Shown: positions 1 to 12,863, numbered from the stretch's first letter. The stretch is 64,000 bases of DNA from Glycomyces amatae (GCF_020991375.1 NZ_JAJLQZ010000007.1:225358-289357); one strand, 5' to 3'. Notes: a model not told the origin generated them from the sequence alone. Translations and numbers: made by a program.

Positions 1-139
1 CCTCGTGGCCGTCATCGGGCTCTTCAGCACCGCCGTCAACGAGATCGAGGACTGGCCCACCGGCTACCCCACCGACGACCCGACCTGGTCGATCGAGCTG
101 ATCGGCGCCCTGCTCCGGCAGCTCAGCGCGGGCGCCTGA
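1..139 (+). CDS. C-terminal end of an unidentified protein (partial)
   Basis: The window opens inside a reading frame (codons begin at base 2) that runs 45 codons to a TGA at 137-139. The visible tail is acidic with a hydrophobic start (LVAVIGLF) and ends LLRQLSAGA. It could be the ligand-binding end of a TetR-type regulator, but too little is present to assign a family. Its last 17 bases overlap the end of the convergent gene that follows. Confidence 0.6.
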   Translation, partial: LVAVIGLFSTAVNEIEDWPTGYPTDDPTWSIELIGALLRQLSAGA

Positions 140-545
140 CGTAGGCCGCCACGGCGGTGTTCGCGACCGCGACCACCGCGAACGCGATCGCCGCCGCCGG
201 GAGGCCCAGGTCCCACAGCGCCGCCGTCCCGGCCCCGAACGCGATCGCCTTGACCGCCAGGGACCCCCACAGCGGCAGCGGTATCCGCGCCTTCGGGGCC
301 GCGAACGCGCCCCACAGGACCACCAGTGCGCCCACGGCCGCCGCCGCGACGAGCAGGCGCGCCCACCAGCCGTCGAGGTCGAGCTCCAGGGCCCACCAGG
401 CGACGAAGACGAGCATGGCCATCTCGAGCGCGAACGCCAGCAGCGCGTTCAGCATCACGAAGGTCCGCAGGACGCCCGAGTACCGGTCCCATTCCGGCCG
501 GTCGTGGGAGGGGCTCGCAGCCGAGGATTGCTTCGGTTCGTTCAC
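123..545 (-). CDS. DUF2568 (YrdB-like) small membrane protein
   Basis: A 140-residue protein with a polar N-terminus (about 20 residues) followed by four hydrophobic segments and a short basic end (YVRRPR), the layout of the DUF2568/YrdB family; its function is unknown. I start it at GTG 543-545 (MNEPKQSS...), which gives the family length; the frame stays open further upstream but that extension is low-complexity Arg/Pro sequence. An inverted repeat abuts the start. The gene converges on the partial gene at the window edge and overlaps it by 17 bases. Confidence 0.6.
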   Translation of the reverse strand: MNEPKQSSAASPSHDRPEWDRYSGVLRTFVMLNALLAFALEMAMLVFVAWWALELDLDGWWARLLVAAAAVGALVVLWGAFAAPKARIPLPLWGSLAVKAIAFGAGTAALWDLGLPAAAIAFAVVAVANTAVAAYVRRPR

Positions 546-562
546 GGGACCATGATGGTCCC
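546..562. promoter_or_regulatory. 8-bp inverted repeat next to the DUF2568 start
   Basis: GGGACCAT-G-ATGGTCCC is a perfect inverted repeat with one central base, immediately upstream of the GTG start on the minus strand. Its position suggests an operator, or a hairpin over the ribosome binding site; neither is proven. Confidence 0.4.
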
Positions 563-660
563 TCGCCCGCGGCGCCCGCAACGGGGTGCGACGAAAGTCG
601 GAGGGCCCCTTCCGCACCAGGACTGAGGCCGCCGCGCCCCGGACGTGATGGGATGGGGGC

Positions 661-1896
661 ATGAGCCGCCCGCCCCGCCGCATCGACCGCGTCAAGCGCG
701 CCGACGTCGTCGCCGCCGTTCTGCTGTTCGCCGCGGGGTCCTCGCTGTTCGCGCTCGGCAGCTACGAGCGGTTCGGCATCGAGGTGCCGCACCTCGTGCG
801 GTACGTGCCGCTGGCCCTGGTCTGCACCGGCGTGGTGCTGCGCCGGGCCTGGCCCGGCGTGACCCTCGCCCTCGGCACCGTGGGCTTCGGCATCGAGATC
901 GCGATCGGCTTCTCGATGGCGGTCGTGTTCGTCTACACCGACAACCTGTACGCCTACGCCCGCTACGGGTCCCGGCGCGGGCTGCGGATCATGGTGCCGG
1001 TCGTGATCGCGTTCGTGCTGGCGACCGGGGCCTACATCGGGATCATGGACGGCAGGGCCGCGGCGGTGATCACCATGCTCGCGATCGCCGCGCTCGTGCT
1101 CGTCTCCCCGGTGTTCACCGCGATCATCGTGCGCCAGGGCCACGACCGGGCGATGCTGGAGGCCGAGCGGGCCGAGCAGGCCGTGCGGCTGGCGGACGTG
1201 CGCCGCCGCGAGGCGGTGCTGCGCGAGCGGACCCTCATGGCGCGCGAGCTGCACGACACCGTCGCCAACTACCTGTCGGCGATCGCCCTCCAGTCCACGG
1301 CCCTCCAGGCCCGCAAGGACCTCGACGCCGAGACGATGCGGAGCTCCGTGGCCGCGATCCGCTCCTCCAGCGTCGAGGGCCTGGCCGAGCTGCGGCGCAT
1401 CATCGGCCTCCTGCGCGCCGCGGACAACGGGACCGGCGAGGGGGAGGAGCTGGCGTCCTTCCGACTCGACCAGGTGGCCGGGCTGGTCGAGCGGATGCGC
1501 AAGGCCGGCCTCGTCGTGGACTTCGCGGTCGACGGGCCGGCGCGGCCGCTGCCGGGCGAGGTCGAGCTCACCGCCTACCGGGTGGTCCAGGAGGCGCTGA
1601 CGAACGTGCTGAAGCACGGTTCGGACGCCGCCGTCGCGATCCGCTACGAGGAGCGGCGGGTCGTGGTCGAGGTCGAGAACGCGGTGCGCCCGGGCGGCGG
1701 CCACGTACCCGGCGGGGGAGCGGGGCTGGTCGGGATGACCGAGCGCGTCCGGCTCCTGGGCGGCGACGTGCGGGCGGGGCCGGAGGGCCGCCGCTGGCGG
1801 GTCCGCGCCGAGATCCCGACCGGCGGCCTCGACGATCCCGCACCGCAGCCCGGGCCCGCCGCCCACCGCTTCCCGAACCGGAGTGAGCACCGATGA
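661..1896 (+). CDS. Sensor histidine kinase (HisKA_3 / NarL-type)
   Basis: A 411-residue membrane kinase. About five hydrophobic segments fill residues 10-155. A linker helix leads to the HisKA_3 dimerisation box ARELHDTVANYLS with phospho-acceptor His198. An HHATPase domain follows, with the N-box YRVVQEALTNVLKHG and a Gly-rich loop (GGGHVPGGGAGLVGMTERV). No extracellular sensor domain is obvious. The response regulator at 2085 is its likely partner. The last residues (HRFPNRSEHR) are encoded by the first copy of a repeat that separates the two genes, so the natural C-terminus may have been altered. Confidence 0.9.
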   Translation: MSRPPRRIDRVKRADVVAAVLLFAAGSSLFALGSYERFGIEVPHLVRYVPLALVCTGVVLRRAWPGVTLALGTVGFGIEIAIGFSMAVVFVYTDNLYAYARYGSRRGLRIMVPVVIAFVLATGAYIGIMDGRAAAVITMLAIAALVLVSPVFTAIIVRQGHDRAMLEAERAEQAVRLADVRRREAVLRERTLMARELHDTVANYLSAIALQSTALQARKDLDAETMRSSVAAIRSSSVEGLAELRRIIGLLRAADNGTGEGEELASFRLDQVAGLVERMRKAGLVVDFAVDGPARPLPGEVELTAYRVVQEALTNVLKHGSDAAVAIRYEERRVVVEVENAVRPGGGHVPGGGAGLVGMTERVRLLGGDVRAGPEGRRWRVRAEIPTGGLDDPAPQPGPAAHRFPNRSEHR

Positions 1897-2084
1897 CCCG
1901 CACCCGTCGCCCCGCCCAGCCGGCTCGCTGCGCTCGCCTTCCCCGAACCGGAGTGAACGCTGTGTGGTCCGCACCCGTCGCGCCCACCCGTCGCCCGCCG
2001 CCGCCCGACACCGAAGGCGCACCGCGCCTGCTGCGGCCAATCCGGCTCGCTGCGCTCGCCTTCCCCGAACCGGAGTGAACACTG
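1868..2084 (+). repeat. Triplicated kinase/regulator junction built from a dispersed repeat
   Basis: The motif CCCGAACCGGAGTGA occurs three times (about 1872, 1944 and 2065), the last two preceded by the same block GGCTCGCTGCGCTCGCCTT. The segments CGCACCCGTCGC also recur (about 1899, 1972). Each copy ends in a ribosome-binding-like CCGGAG followed closely by a start-like triplet; only the last leads into a real gene. Short frames inside (for example ATG 1893 to 2078) look repeat-derived, not genes. A relative lies at 7098-7160. Confidence 0.7.
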
Positions 2085-2726
2085 ATGATTAGGGTCCTGC
2101 TCGCCGACGACCATGCCGCCGTTCGCGCCGGCCTGCGCATGCTGCTCGACAGCTCCGAGGACATCGAGGTGGTCGGGGAGGCCGCCGACGGCGTCGAGGC
2201 GGTCGACCTCGCGAGGGAGCTGTCCCCGGACGTGGTCGTCATGGACGTGCGCATGCCCCGCAAGGACGGCATCGCCGCGGCCGCCGAGCTGCGCGGCACC
2301 GCCGACGTCCTGGTCCTCACCAGCTACGGCGAGGACGGCTTCGTGTTCGACGCCCTGCGCGCCGGCGCCAGCGGGTTCCTGCTGAAGGACGCCGACGCCG
2401 AGACCCTGGTCGAGGCGGTGCGCACCATCGCGCGCGGCGACGGCCTCATCTCCCCGGCCGTCACCCGCGGCCTCATCGCCGAGTTCGCGCGCTCGCGTCC
2501 CGCGTACGCCCCCATCAGCGTCGACGACGCCGGCCTCGCGAGTCTGACCCCGCGCGAGACCGAAGTCCTCGCCCTCATCGGCGAGGGCATGTCGAACGCG
2601 GAGATCGCCGCCGAGCTGGGGATGGCCGAGGCCACCGTGAAGTCCCACGTCACCCGCGTGCTCGCCAAGCTCGGCCTCGCCAGCCGCGTCCAGGCCGCCA
2701 TCTTCGCCCGCGAGCAGGCGCGCTGA
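2085..2726 (+). CDS. NarL/LuxR-type response regulator
   Basis: 213 residues: receiver domain with the acidic pair DDH near residues 8-10, phospho-acceptor Asp54 in VVVMDVRMP, Thr/Ser and Lys of the switch (LTS, LLKDAD), then a C-terminal LuxR-type HTH (LTPRETEVLALIGEGMSNAEIAAELGMAEATVKSHVTRVLAKLGL). Start ATG 2085 follows CCGGAG of the last repeat copy. It should be phosphorylated by the kinase at 661-1896; the target genes are not evident. Confidence 0.92.
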   Translation: MIRVLLADDHAAVRAGLRMLLDSSEDIEVVGEAADGVEAVDLARELSPDVVVMDVRMPRKDGIAAAAELRGTADVLVLTSYGEDGFVFDALRAGASGFLLKDADAETLVEAVRTIARGDGLISPAVTRGLIAEFARSRPAYAPISVDDAGLASLTPRETEVLALIGEGMSNAEIAAELGMAEATVKSHVTRVLAKLGLASRVQAAIFAREQAR

Positions 2727-2807
2727 GAGCAGTACTTCCGGTGGCCGACGACCACGAACAGGGGCGACAGTCACATCCCACACACCGGAATATCGCTTCC
2801 GGCCTTC

Positions 2808-2846
2808 CATTGAATGCTGATACAGTTCTCTGCATAGTCATTCAAA
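2808..2846 (+). promoter_or_regulatory. Tandem ARG boxes overlapping the argC promoter
   Basis: TGAATGCTGATACA (2811-2824) and TGCATAGTCATTCA (2831-2844) match the 14-base core of the E. coli ARG box (TGAATAATTATTCA) at 10 and 11 positions, spaced 20 bp centre to centre. A promoter-like TTGAAT (2810) and CATAGT (2833) with a 17-bp spacer lie inside the boxes, so bound ArgR would block RNA polymerase. This local AT-rich patch contrasts with the surrounding DNA. Confidence 0.75.
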
Positions 2847-2857
2847 TGGAGGTTCCA

Positions 2858-3871
2858 GTGACGTACCAGGTCGCCGTGGCGGGCGCCAGCGGCTACGCGG
2901 GAGGCGAGGTGCTGCGGCTGCTCGCCGACCACCCGCAGCTCGACGTCGTCGCCGCGGGCGCGCACAGCAACGCCGGTGAGCACATCACCGCAGTCCACCC
3001 CCACCTCACCGCTTACGGCGACCGACGCTTCACCCCGACCACCCCGGAGGCCTTCGCCGAGGCCGACCTGGTGATCATGACCCTCCCGCACGGCCAGTCC
3101 GCCGCGCTCGCCGCCCAGCTCCCCGCCGAGCAGAAGATCGTCGACCTCGGCGCCGACCACCGGCTCGAGGACGCCGCGGCCTGGGAGGCCTACTACCCCG
3201 GCCCCCACGCCGGGACCTGGACCTACGGCCTCCCCGAACTGCCCGGCCAGCGCGAGGAGATCGCCGCCGCGACCCGGGTCGCCGCGACCGGCTGCTACGC
3301 CGTCGCGACCATCCTCGGCCTCCGGCCGCTCCTGGACGCCGGGATCGCCTCCCCCGAGGACGTCGTGGTCGTCGCGGCCTCCGGCACCACCGGCGCGGGC
3401 AACGCCCCCAAGAAGCACCTGCTCGCCTCCGAGGTCGCCGGGTCGATCAGCCCCTACAAGGTCGGCGCCCACCAGCACGTCCCCGAGATCAAGCAGGCCA
3501 CCGGCGCGACCTCGCTCTCGCTGACCCCGCTGCTGGCCCCCATGCCGCGCGGCATCCTCTCGACCGTGACCGCCAAGGCCGCCGGCGAGGCCACCGCCGC
3601 CGACGTGCGGGCCGCGCTCGCCAAGGCCTACGACGGCGAGCACTTCGTCCACGTCCTGCGCGAGGGCCAGTGGCCCGCGACCGCCTCGACCCTCGGCACC
3701 AACGCCGTCCAGCTCCAGGGCGCCGTCGACAAGGACTCCGGCCGGATCATCGTGACCGCCGCGATCGACAACCTCGGCAAGGGCGCGGCCGCGCAGGTCG
3801 TCCAGTGCGCCAACCTCATGCTCGGCCTCCCCGAGGCCGCGGGCCTCACCGTGAACGGAGTGGCCCCGTGA
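2858..3871 (+). CDS. argC: N-acetyl-gamma-glutamyl-phosphate reductase
   Basis: Reduces N-acetylglutamyl phosphate to the semialdehyde with NADPH, third step of arginine synthesis. 337 residues: N-terminal nucleotide-binding motif [18 protein letters not shown], catalytic Cys146 in AATGCYA, and the family ending. GTG 2858 is chosen because GGAGG sits at 2848-2852; an in-frame ATG at 2846 overlaps that site and is less likely. First gene of the arg operon, directly behind the ARG boxes. Its stop overlaps the argJ start (GTGA). Confidence 0.95.
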   Translation: MTYQVAVAGASGYAGGEVLRLLADHPQLDVVAAGAHSNAGEHITAVHPHLTAYGDRRFTPTTPEAFAEADLVIMTLPHGQSAALAAQLPAEQKIVDLGADHRLEDAAAWEAYYPGPHAGTWTYGLPELPGQREEIAAATRVAATGCYAVATILGLRPLLDAGIASPEDVVVVAASGTTGAGNAPKKHLLASEVAGSISPYKVGAHQHVPEIKQATGATSLSLTPLLAPMPRGILSTVTAKAAGEATAADVRAALAKAYDGEHFVHVLREGQWPATASTLGTNAVQLQGAVDKDSGRIIVTAAIDNLGKGAAAQVVQCANLMLGLPEAAGLTVNGVAP

Positions 3872-5022
3872 CCGTCACGACTCCCAAGGGCTTCCAGGCC
3901 TCCGGCGTCACCGCCGGGCTCAAGCCCTCCGGCAGGCCGGACGTGGCGCTGGTCGTCAACGACGGCCCGCTCCAGGTCGCCGCGGGCCGCTTCACCGGCA
4001 ACCGCGTCAAGGCCGCCCCCGTCAAGTGGTCCCAGCAGGTCCTCACCTACGGCCGGCTCAAGGCCGTCGTCCTCAACTCCGGCGGCGCGAACGCCTGCAC
4101 CGGCGCCGAGGGCTTCCAGAACACGCACGCCACCGCCGAGAAGACCGCCGCCCTCCTCGGCTGCGGCGCGGCCGAGGTCGCGGTCTGCTCGACCGGCCTC
4201 ATCGGCGAGCAGCTCCCGATGGACAAGCTCCTGCCGGGCGTCGAGGCCGCCGCCGCCGCGCTGGCCGCCGACGGCGGCGAGGCCGCCGCGACCGCGATCA
4301 TGACCACCGACACCGTCGCCAAGAACGCGGTCGTGACCAGCCCCGCGGGCTGGAGCGTCGGCGGCGTCGCCAAGGGCGCCGGGATGCTCGCCCCCGGCCT
4401 GGCGACCATGCTCGTCGTCCTCACCACCGACGCCGTGGTCGACCACCCGCTGGCCGACACCGCGCTCGGCACCGCCTGCCGGTACTCGTTCGACCGGCTC
4501 GACTCCGACGGCTCGATGTCCACCAACGACACCGTGCTCCTGCTCGCCTCCGGCGCCTCCGGCGTCGAAGCCGAGGCGGACGAGTTCATCACCGCGCTCA
4601 CCGACCTGTGCAAGGACCTCGCGCACCAGCTCCTGAGCGACGCCGAGGGCTCCACGAAGGACATCGCGATCACCGTCTCGGGCGCCGCGACCGAGGACGA
4701 CGCGGTCGAGGTCGGCCGCTGCGTCGCCCGCGACAGCCTCGTCAAGACCGCCATGTTCGGCGGCGACCCCAACTGGGGCCGCATCCTCGCCGCCGTCGGC
4801 GTCGCCAAGGCCCCCTTCGACGCCGACGAGGTCGACGTCGCCGTCAACGGCGTCCAGATCTGCAAGGCCGGCGCCGCCGGGGAGCCGCGCGACCTCGTGG
4901 ACCTGAAGGACCGCGCCGTCGCGATCGACATCGACCTCCACAACGGCGCGGCCTCGGCCACGATCTGGACCAACGACCTGTCCCACGACTACGTCCACGA
5001 GAACTCGGCGTACAGCACATGA
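3868..5022 (+). CDS. argJ: Bifunctional ornithine acetyltransferase / N-acetylglutamate synthase
   Basis: Transfers acetyl from N-acetylornithine to glutamate, recycling the acetyl group; some members also use acetyl-CoA. 384 residues. The self-cleavage site is visible as [14 protein letters not shown]: by family knowledge the chain is cut before Thr180, giving alpha and beta subunits and freeing the nucleophile. Starts at GTG 3868, overlapping the argC stop by 4 bases, and is coupled to argB by an ATGA overlap. Confidence 0.95.
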   Translation: MTVTTPKGFQASGVTAGLKPSGRPDVALVVNDGPLQVAAGRFTGNRVKAAPVKWSQQVLTYGRLKAVVLNSGGANACTGAEGFQNTHATAEKTAALLGCGAAEVAVCSTGLIGEQLPMDKLLPGVEAAAAALAADGGEAAATAIMTTDTVAKNAVVTSPAGWSVGGVAKGAGMLAPGLATMLVVLTTDAVVDHPLADTALGTACRYSFDRLDSDGSMSTNDTVLLLASGASGVEAEADEFITALTDLCKDLAHQLLSDAEGSTKDIAITVSGAATEDDAVEVGRCVARDSLVKTAMFGGDPNWGRILAAVGVAKAPFDADEVDVAVNGVQICKAGAAGEPRDLVDLKDRAVAIDIDLHNGAASATIWTNDLSHDYVHENSAYST

Positions 5023-5921
5023 GCGCGATAGACGACCTCGCACCGAACCTCCAGAAGGCCCTCGGGAAGGCCGAGACCCTCATCGAGGCCCTCCCGTGGC
5101 TCCAGCGCTTCACCGGCTCCATCGTGGTGGTCAAGTACGGCGGCAACGCCATGATCAACCCCGAGCTCCAGGCCGCGTTCGCAGCCGACATGGTGTTCCT
5201 GCACTACGTCGGCATCAAGCCGGTCGTCGTGCACGGCGGCGGCCCCCAGATCTCCTCCATGCTCGCGAAGCTCGACATCGCCTCCGAGTTCAAGGGCGGC
5301 CTGCGGGTCACCACCCCCGAGACCGCCGACGTGGTCCGGATGGTCCTGGTCGGCCAGGTCGGGCGCCAGCTCGTGGGCCTCATCAACAACCACGGCCCCT
5401 TCGCCGTCGGCATGTCCGGCGAGGACGCCCAGCTGTTCACCGCCAAGCGGCGCTGGGCCGAGGTCGAGGGCGAGCGGGTCGACGTCGGCCGCGTCGGCGA
5501 CGTCGCGTCCGTCAACACCGCCGCCGTCGACGACCTCATCGCCGCCGGGCGCATCCCCGTGGTCTCCACGGTCGCGCTCGACCACGACGGCATCCTCTAC
5601 AACCTCAACGCCGACACCGCCGCGGCCGCGCTCGCCGAGGCCCTCGGCGCGCAGAAGCTCATCGTCCTCACCGACGTCGAAGGGCTGTACGAGAACTGGC
5701 CGGACAAGGACTCGCTCCTGCGGCAGATCTCGACCGACCGGCTCGCCGAGATGCTGCCCTCCCTCCAGGCGGGCATGGTCCCGAAGATGGAGGCCTGCCT
5801 GCGCGCGGTCAAGGGCGGCGTCCCCCAGGCGCACGTCATCGACGGGCGCGTCCCCCACTCGACGCTGCTGGAGATCTTCACCTCCGACGGCGTCGGCACC
5901 ATGGTCATGGAGGAGCAGTGA
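5019..5921 (+). CDS. argB: N-acetylglutamate kinase
   Basis: Phosphorylates N-acetylglutamate, the committed and usually arginine-inhibited step. 300 residues, amino-acid-kinase fold: VVKYGGNAM near residue 35, VVHGGGPQI near residue 70, and [19 protein letters not shown] and [12 protein letters not shown] toward the C-terminus. The N-terminal helix preceding the fold is that of arginine-sensitive hexameric enzymes, so feedback inhibition is likely. ATG 5019 overlaps the argJ stop. Confidence 0.95.
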   Translation: MSAIDDLAPNLQKALGKAETLIEALPWLQRFTGSIVVVKYGGNAMINPELQAAFAADMVFLHYVGIKPVVVHGGGPQISSMLAKLDIASEFKGGLRVTTPETADVVRMVLVGQVGRQLVGLINNHGPFAVGMSGEDAQLFTAKRRWAEVEGERVDVGRVGDVASVNTAAVDDLIAAGRIPVVSTVALDHDGILYNLNADTAAAALAEALGAQKLIVLTDVEGLYENWPDKDSLLRQISTDRLAEMLPSLQAGMVPKMEACLRAVKGGVPQAHVIDGRVPHSTLLEIFTSDGVGTMVMEEQ

Positions 5922-7198
5922 GTTACTCCCAGCAGCTCAAGGACCGGTACGCCAAGGCCCTCATGGGCAACTACGGCCTGCCGCCCGTCGCGATCCGCGA
6001 AGGCGAGGGCCGCACCGTCACCGACGTGGACGGCAACACCTACCTCGACATGATCGGCGGCATCGCCGTCTCCAGCCTGGGGCACGACCACCCCGCGCTG
6101 GTCGAGGCCGTCGCGGGCCAGGCCGCGCGGCTCGCCCACACCTCGAACCTCTTCCTGCACGAGAAGGAGGTCGAGCTCGCCGAGAAGCTCCTCGAGCTGT
6201 GGGGCCACCCCGGCCGGGTCTTCCTGTGCAACTCCGGCACCGAGGCCAACGAGGCCGCGCTGAAGCTCGCGCTGCTCCACGGCAACGCCTTGGGCCGCAC
6301 CAGGATCGTCGCCACCGAGAACGGCTTCCACGGCCGGTCCCTCGGCGCCCTGTCCATCACCGGGAAGGCCGCGATCCGCGAGCCGTTCGAGCCGCTGGGC
6401 CGCGACGTCGTGTTCGTGCCCTACGGCGACGCCGACGCCCTCAAGGCCGCCGTCGACGACTCGGTCGCCGCGGTGTTCCTCGAACCGACCCAGGGCGAGA
6501 CCGGCGTCGTGCCCTCGCCCCCCGGCTACCTCGAGGCCGCGCGGGAGCTCACGACCGCGAGCAACGCCCTGCTCGTCCTCGACGAGATCCAGTCCGGCTT
6601 CGGCCGCACCGGCGCCTGGTTCGCCCACCACGCCGAAGGGATCGTCCCCGACGTCGTGACCCTCGCCAAGGGCCTCGGCGGCGGCGTCCCGATCGGCGCG
6701 GTCCTCGCCACCGAGGAGGCCGCCGCGCTGTTCACCAAGGGCGTGCACGGCTCCACCTTCGGCGGCAACCCCATCGCGTGCGCGGCGTCCCTGGCCGTGA
6801 TCGACACGATCGAGCGCGAGCACCTGTTCGCGAACGTCCTCGCCCTCGGCGAGCACCTCGACGCCCGGCTCGCCGCCGACCCGCGGGTCACCGAGGTCCG
6901 CGGCCAGGCCCTGTGGCGCGGCATCAACCTCGCCGAGCCCGTCGCGGCCGAGGTGGTCGGCCACCTCATCGGCCTCGGCGTGCTCGCCAACGCGCCCCGG
7001 CCCGACACGGTCCGGATCGCCCCGCCGCTCACCATCACCCGGCCCGAGCTCGACGCGTTCTGCGACAAGCTCATCGAAGCCCTCGACGCCATCGTCCCGC
7101 ACCCGTCGCCCCGCCCGCCGGCGCCGCTTCGCGACGCCTCTCCCCGAACCGGAGGGGCTGCGCCCCACGGAGCTCCGCACCCGGGAGGTCGACCGTGA
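5918..7198 (+). CDS. argD: Acetylornithine aminotransferase with repeat-derived tail
   Basis: PLP-dependent class III aminotransferase making N-acetylornithine from the semialdehyde. 426 residues; PLP contacts are visible as [13 protein letters not shown], the [11 protein letters not shown] aspartate, and the Schiff-base lysine in [17 protein letters not shown] 5918 overlaps the argB stop. The catalytic part ends around residue 393; the last 30 or so residues (Pro/Arg/Ala-rich, [19 protein letters not shown]...) are encoded by the same dispersed repeat seen at 1868-2084. This extension carries the frame into the argF start. Confidence 0.93.
   Translation: MSYSQQLKDRYAKALMGNYGLPPVAIREGEGRTVTDVDGNTYLDMIGGIAVSSLGHDHPALVEAVAGQAARLAHTSNLFLHEKEVELAEKLLELWGHPGRVFLCNSGTEANEAALKLALLHGNALGRTRIVATENGFHGRSLGALSITGKAAIREPFEPLGRDVVFVPYGDADALKAAVDDSVAAVFLEPTQGETGVVPSPPGYLEAARELTTASNALLVLDEIQSGFGRTGAWFAHHAEGIVPDVVTLAKGLGGGVPIGAVLATEEAAALFTKGVHGSTFGGNPIACAASLAVIDTIEREHLFANVLALGEHLDARLAADPRVTEVRGQALWRGINLAEPVAAEVVGHLIGLGVLANAPRPDTVRIAPPLTITRPELDAFCDKLIEALDAIVPHPSPRPPAPLRDASPRTGGAAPHGAPHPGGRP
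7098..7160 (+). repeat. Dispersed repeat copy inside the argD 3' end
   Basis: CGCACCCGTCGCCCCGCCC followed, after a short variable block, by CCCCGAACCGGAG matches the order of elements at 1899-1955. Here it is translated as the tail of ArgD, and its CCGGAG lies about 45 bases before the argF start, which has its own GGGAGG. Confidence 0.65.
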
Positions 7199-8150
7199 CT
7201 CTCAACGCAGCTCAGCAGCACCAGGCTCTACCGGGCGTGAGGCACTTTCTCAAGGACGACGACATCACCCCCGCGCAGCAGGCCGAGATCCTCGACCTCG
7301 CCGCCAAGATGAAGGCCGACCGCCACGCCCACCGCCCCCTCGCGGGCCCCAAGTCCGTCGCGGTCGTCTTCGAGAAGCCCTCCACCCGGACCCGGCTGTC
7401 GTTCGACGTCGGCATCGCCGAGCTCGGCGGCCACTCCGTGGTCATCGACGCCCAGTCCACCCAGCTCGGCCGCGGCGAGTCCGTCGCCGACACCGCCCGG
7501 GTCCTGTCCCGGTACGTCAGCGCCATCGTGATCCGCACCTTCGGCGACGACCGGATCGCCGAGCTCGCCGAGCCCGCCACCGTTCCGGTCGTCAACGCGC
7601 TCACCGACGGCTGGCACCCCTGCCAGCTCCTGGCCGACCTCCAGACCATCGCCGAGCACCGGCCGCTCAAGGGCACGAGCATCGCCTACCTCGGCGACGC
7701 CGCCTTCAACATGGGCAACTCCACGGTCATCGCCTCCTCCCTCGCCGGGATGCACGTCCGCGTCGGCGCCCCCGAGGGCTACCAGCCCGCCGCCGAGGTC
7801 CTCGAGCGCGCCGCGCGGATCAACGCCGCCACGGGCGGGTCGGTCACCGTCACCGCCGACCCCGTCGAGGCGGTCGCGGGCGCCGACGTGGTCTCCACCG
7901 ACGCGTGGGTCTCGATGGGCATGGCCGACAGCGCCAAGCGCTTCGGCGAACTGCACGCCTACCAGCTCAACGCCGGCCTGCTCGCCCACGCCGCCGACGA
8001 CGCGATCGTGCTGCACTGCCTCCCGGCCCACCGCGGCGAGGAGATCACCGACGAGTGTCTAGACGGCCCGCAGTCGCGCGTGTTCGACCAGGCCGAGAAC
8101 CGCCTCCACGCCCAGAAGGCCCTCCTCGCGTGGCTCGTGAAGGAGTCGCA

Positions 8151-8154
<4 letters not shown>
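7195..8154 (+). CDS. argF: Ornithine carbamoyltransferase
   Basis: Makes citrulline from ornithine and carbamoyl phosphate. 319 residues: carbamoyl-phosphate loop [10 protein letters not shown] near residue 60, HPCQLLADL, and the ornithine-binding [11 protein letters not shown] near the C-terminus. GTG 7195 follows GGGAGG at 7183-7188 and overlaps the argD stop (GTGA). The N-terminus is about 10 residues longer than many homologues. Confidence 0.95.
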
Positions 8155-11289
<3,135 letters not shown>

Positions 11290-11295
11290 GACGCA

Positions 11296-11331
11296 GCGGA
11301 GCGGCCCGCGCCTTCGCGCGGGCCGCTCCGC
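11296..11331. terminator. Bidirectional terminator after argH
   Basis: A perfect 16-bp stem (GCGGAGCGGCCCGCGC paired with its complement) closed by the tetraloop CTTC, between argH and the convergent gene ending at 11339. Confidence 0.85.
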
Positions 11332-11338
11332 GTCGCCG

Positions 11339-11824
11339 CTAGGAACCCGGCTGGAGCAGGACGGGCTCGTCGCAGACCTCGACGGGCCCGGTGCCGAGGT
11401 CGTCGGTGAGGCAGACGGCCACCGTCACGTAATCGATCGACGCGCCCGCCTCGGCGTTCAGCTCGAAGTCGAACGCGAAGGACGACTCCGTGTCAGGCAG
11501 CGCCACGCGGTGCTCGGCCACGGGCCAGTCGTGCGAGTGGGCGGTGAACCGGACGTGGCGCGGGAACGGCACCACGTCGAGGCAGGGCCGGTCGTCGGCG
11601 ATCGTGGTCGAGGCCTTGCCGGTGATCGCCACGGTCGGCTGGACGACGAAGTCGGGCCACTCGGCCTCCCCGGTGGCCTCGTAGAAGGTGCAGTAGTCCT
11701 CGCCGGTGTCGCTCACCGTGAAGGGGACCGGTGCGGCCGCCGCCGGTGCGGCGGCCGCGAGCGCGAACAGGACGCCCGCGACGAGCGCGATGGCGCCGCG
11801 CAGCAGGCTGGGAAGTCGTGTCAT
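11339..11824 (-). CDS. Secreted hypothetical protein
   Basis: 161 residues. A signal peptide is clear: MTRLPSLLRG, a hydrophobic core, and an Ala-rich cleavage region ending near residue 30. The mature part has four cysteines in two well-separated pairs and looks beta-rich, with no motif I recognise. The start at ATG 11824 is chosen for the signal peptide; the frame is open upstream but that part is not signal-like. Convergent with argH across the terminator. Confidence 0.65.
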   Translation of the reverse strand: MTRLPSLLRGAIALVAGVLFALAAAAPAAAAPVPFTVSDTGEDYCTFYEATGEAEWPDFVVQPTVAITGKASTTIADDRPCLDVVPFPRHVRFTAHSHDWPVAEHRVALPDTESSFAFDFELNAEAGASIDYVTVAVCLTDDLGTGPVEVCDEPVLLQPGS

Positions 11825-11909
11825 GGGACTCCGATCAGGGGTGTGCGGAGCCGCGCCCAACCTCGCGCTCCGTCGCCGGACATTTACAAGAGTAAATATC
11901 CAGGAAGCC

Positions 11910-12461
11910 TTACCACGCGTCAAGCTCCTTGGCGAGCCTGCGGAGCCGCACGCTCGTCATGACGGTGATGATCCCCCAGATGATCGCGAAGAACCCGATG
12001 GTCACCACGAGCGCGACCGCCCCCGAACCGGGATCGGCGAGCAGCAGGATCCCGAGCACCACGCCGGCGAGCCCCGAGAGGATGAAGAGCCAGCGCCCGC
12101 CCGCATCGCGGGAGAGCCCGAGACCGGAGACGATCGAGCCGACGCCGGTGACGATCGCCCAGATCGCGATGACGTACAGGAGCACGAGCGCGGTGATGTC
12201 GGGCCAGAGCAGCGCGACCAGCCCGGCGATGATCCCGAGGGCGCCGACGACGATGAGGAATCCGCGCCCGGAGGACCGCCGCAGGCCCATGGCCAGGATG
12301 CCGGCCCCGTCCACGATGGCGTAGGCGCCGAACAGGATGACGAGGGCGACCAGCGTGATCTCGGGCCAGAAGACCGCGAGGGCCCCGAAGAGGACGGTGA
12401 AGATACCGCGGGCCAGCACCCAGGCCCAACTCCGAGCGAGCAGTTCGAGCACCGCAACCAC
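11910..12461 (-). CDS. HdeD-like (DUF308) membrane protein
   Basis: 183 residues with six hydrophobic segments arranged as three repeats of a two-helix unit, each with the Gly-rich pattern typical of DUF308/HdeD proteins (GALAVFWPEITLVAL, GLVALLWPDITALVLL). HdeD is linked to acid stress in enteric bacteria; the role in actinomycetes is unknown. GTG 12461 is used, with a GGTGG upstream. Confidence 0.8.
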   Translation of the reverse strand: MVAVLELLARSWAWVLARGIFTVLFGALAVFWPEITLVALVILFGAYAIVDGAGILAMGLRRSSGRGFLIVVGALGIIAGLVALLWPDITALVLLYVIAIWAIVTGVGSIVSGLGLSRDAGGRWLFILSGLAGVVLGILLLADPGSGAVALVVTIGFFAIIWGIITVMTSVRLRRLAKELDAW

Positions 12462-12566
12462 CCCGTTCCACCTGCGATAACACTATGCATCCGAGGCTAG
12501 CCCCAACACGACGAACCGACGCGGTTTCCTTGAAAACCCGACACGATGCCGCACACTCGAAGCGGG

Positions 12567-12863
12567 TCAGGCGAGCTTGGCGGACAGGATCACCCGGCAG
12601 ACTTCCACGGGCCCGGCCTCGGCCTGGCCGAGGTGATCGCCGAGTCCGTTGGTGGGGAACGCCGTCACATGCCCTGGGCTGATCCAGGCCGGCTCGGGCG
12701 TCATGACCTGGAGCGAGCGCGGCGCCGAGTTCGCGAACTCCAGGGAGGCGATCAGGGGAACGACCAGGACGCGGCCGGGAACGATCTCTCCGGTGGAGAG
12801 AATGACGACGCGGCGGCCGGGACGGTCGCCGCGCTCGTAGATCGCACCACGCTCGAAGATCAC
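12567..12863 (-). CDS. MazF/PemK-like toxin
   Basis: 98 residues with the fold signature of the CcdB/MazF superfamily: an N-terminal RGAIYERG, then GRRVVILSTGEI, VLVVPLIAS and a C-terminal strand VEVCRVILSAKLA. MazF-type toxins are mRNA interferases. The canonical RGDIxxxDFGP start is altered and the middle is divergent, so activity is not certain. GTG 12863 overlaps the antitoxin stop by 4 bases, the usual antitoxin-first order. Confidence 0.7.
   Translation of the reverse strand: MIFERGAIYERGDRPGRRVVILSTGEIVPGRVLVVPLIASLEFANSAPRSLQVMTPEPAWISPGHVTAFPTNGLGDHLGQAEAGPVEVCRVILSAKLA

Noticed and set aside
1893..2078. Open frame between the first kinase and its response regulator, ATGA-coupled to the kinase
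   Set aside because: Its sequence is translated repeat DNA (Arg/Pro-rich) and has no independent support; the repeat copies explain it.
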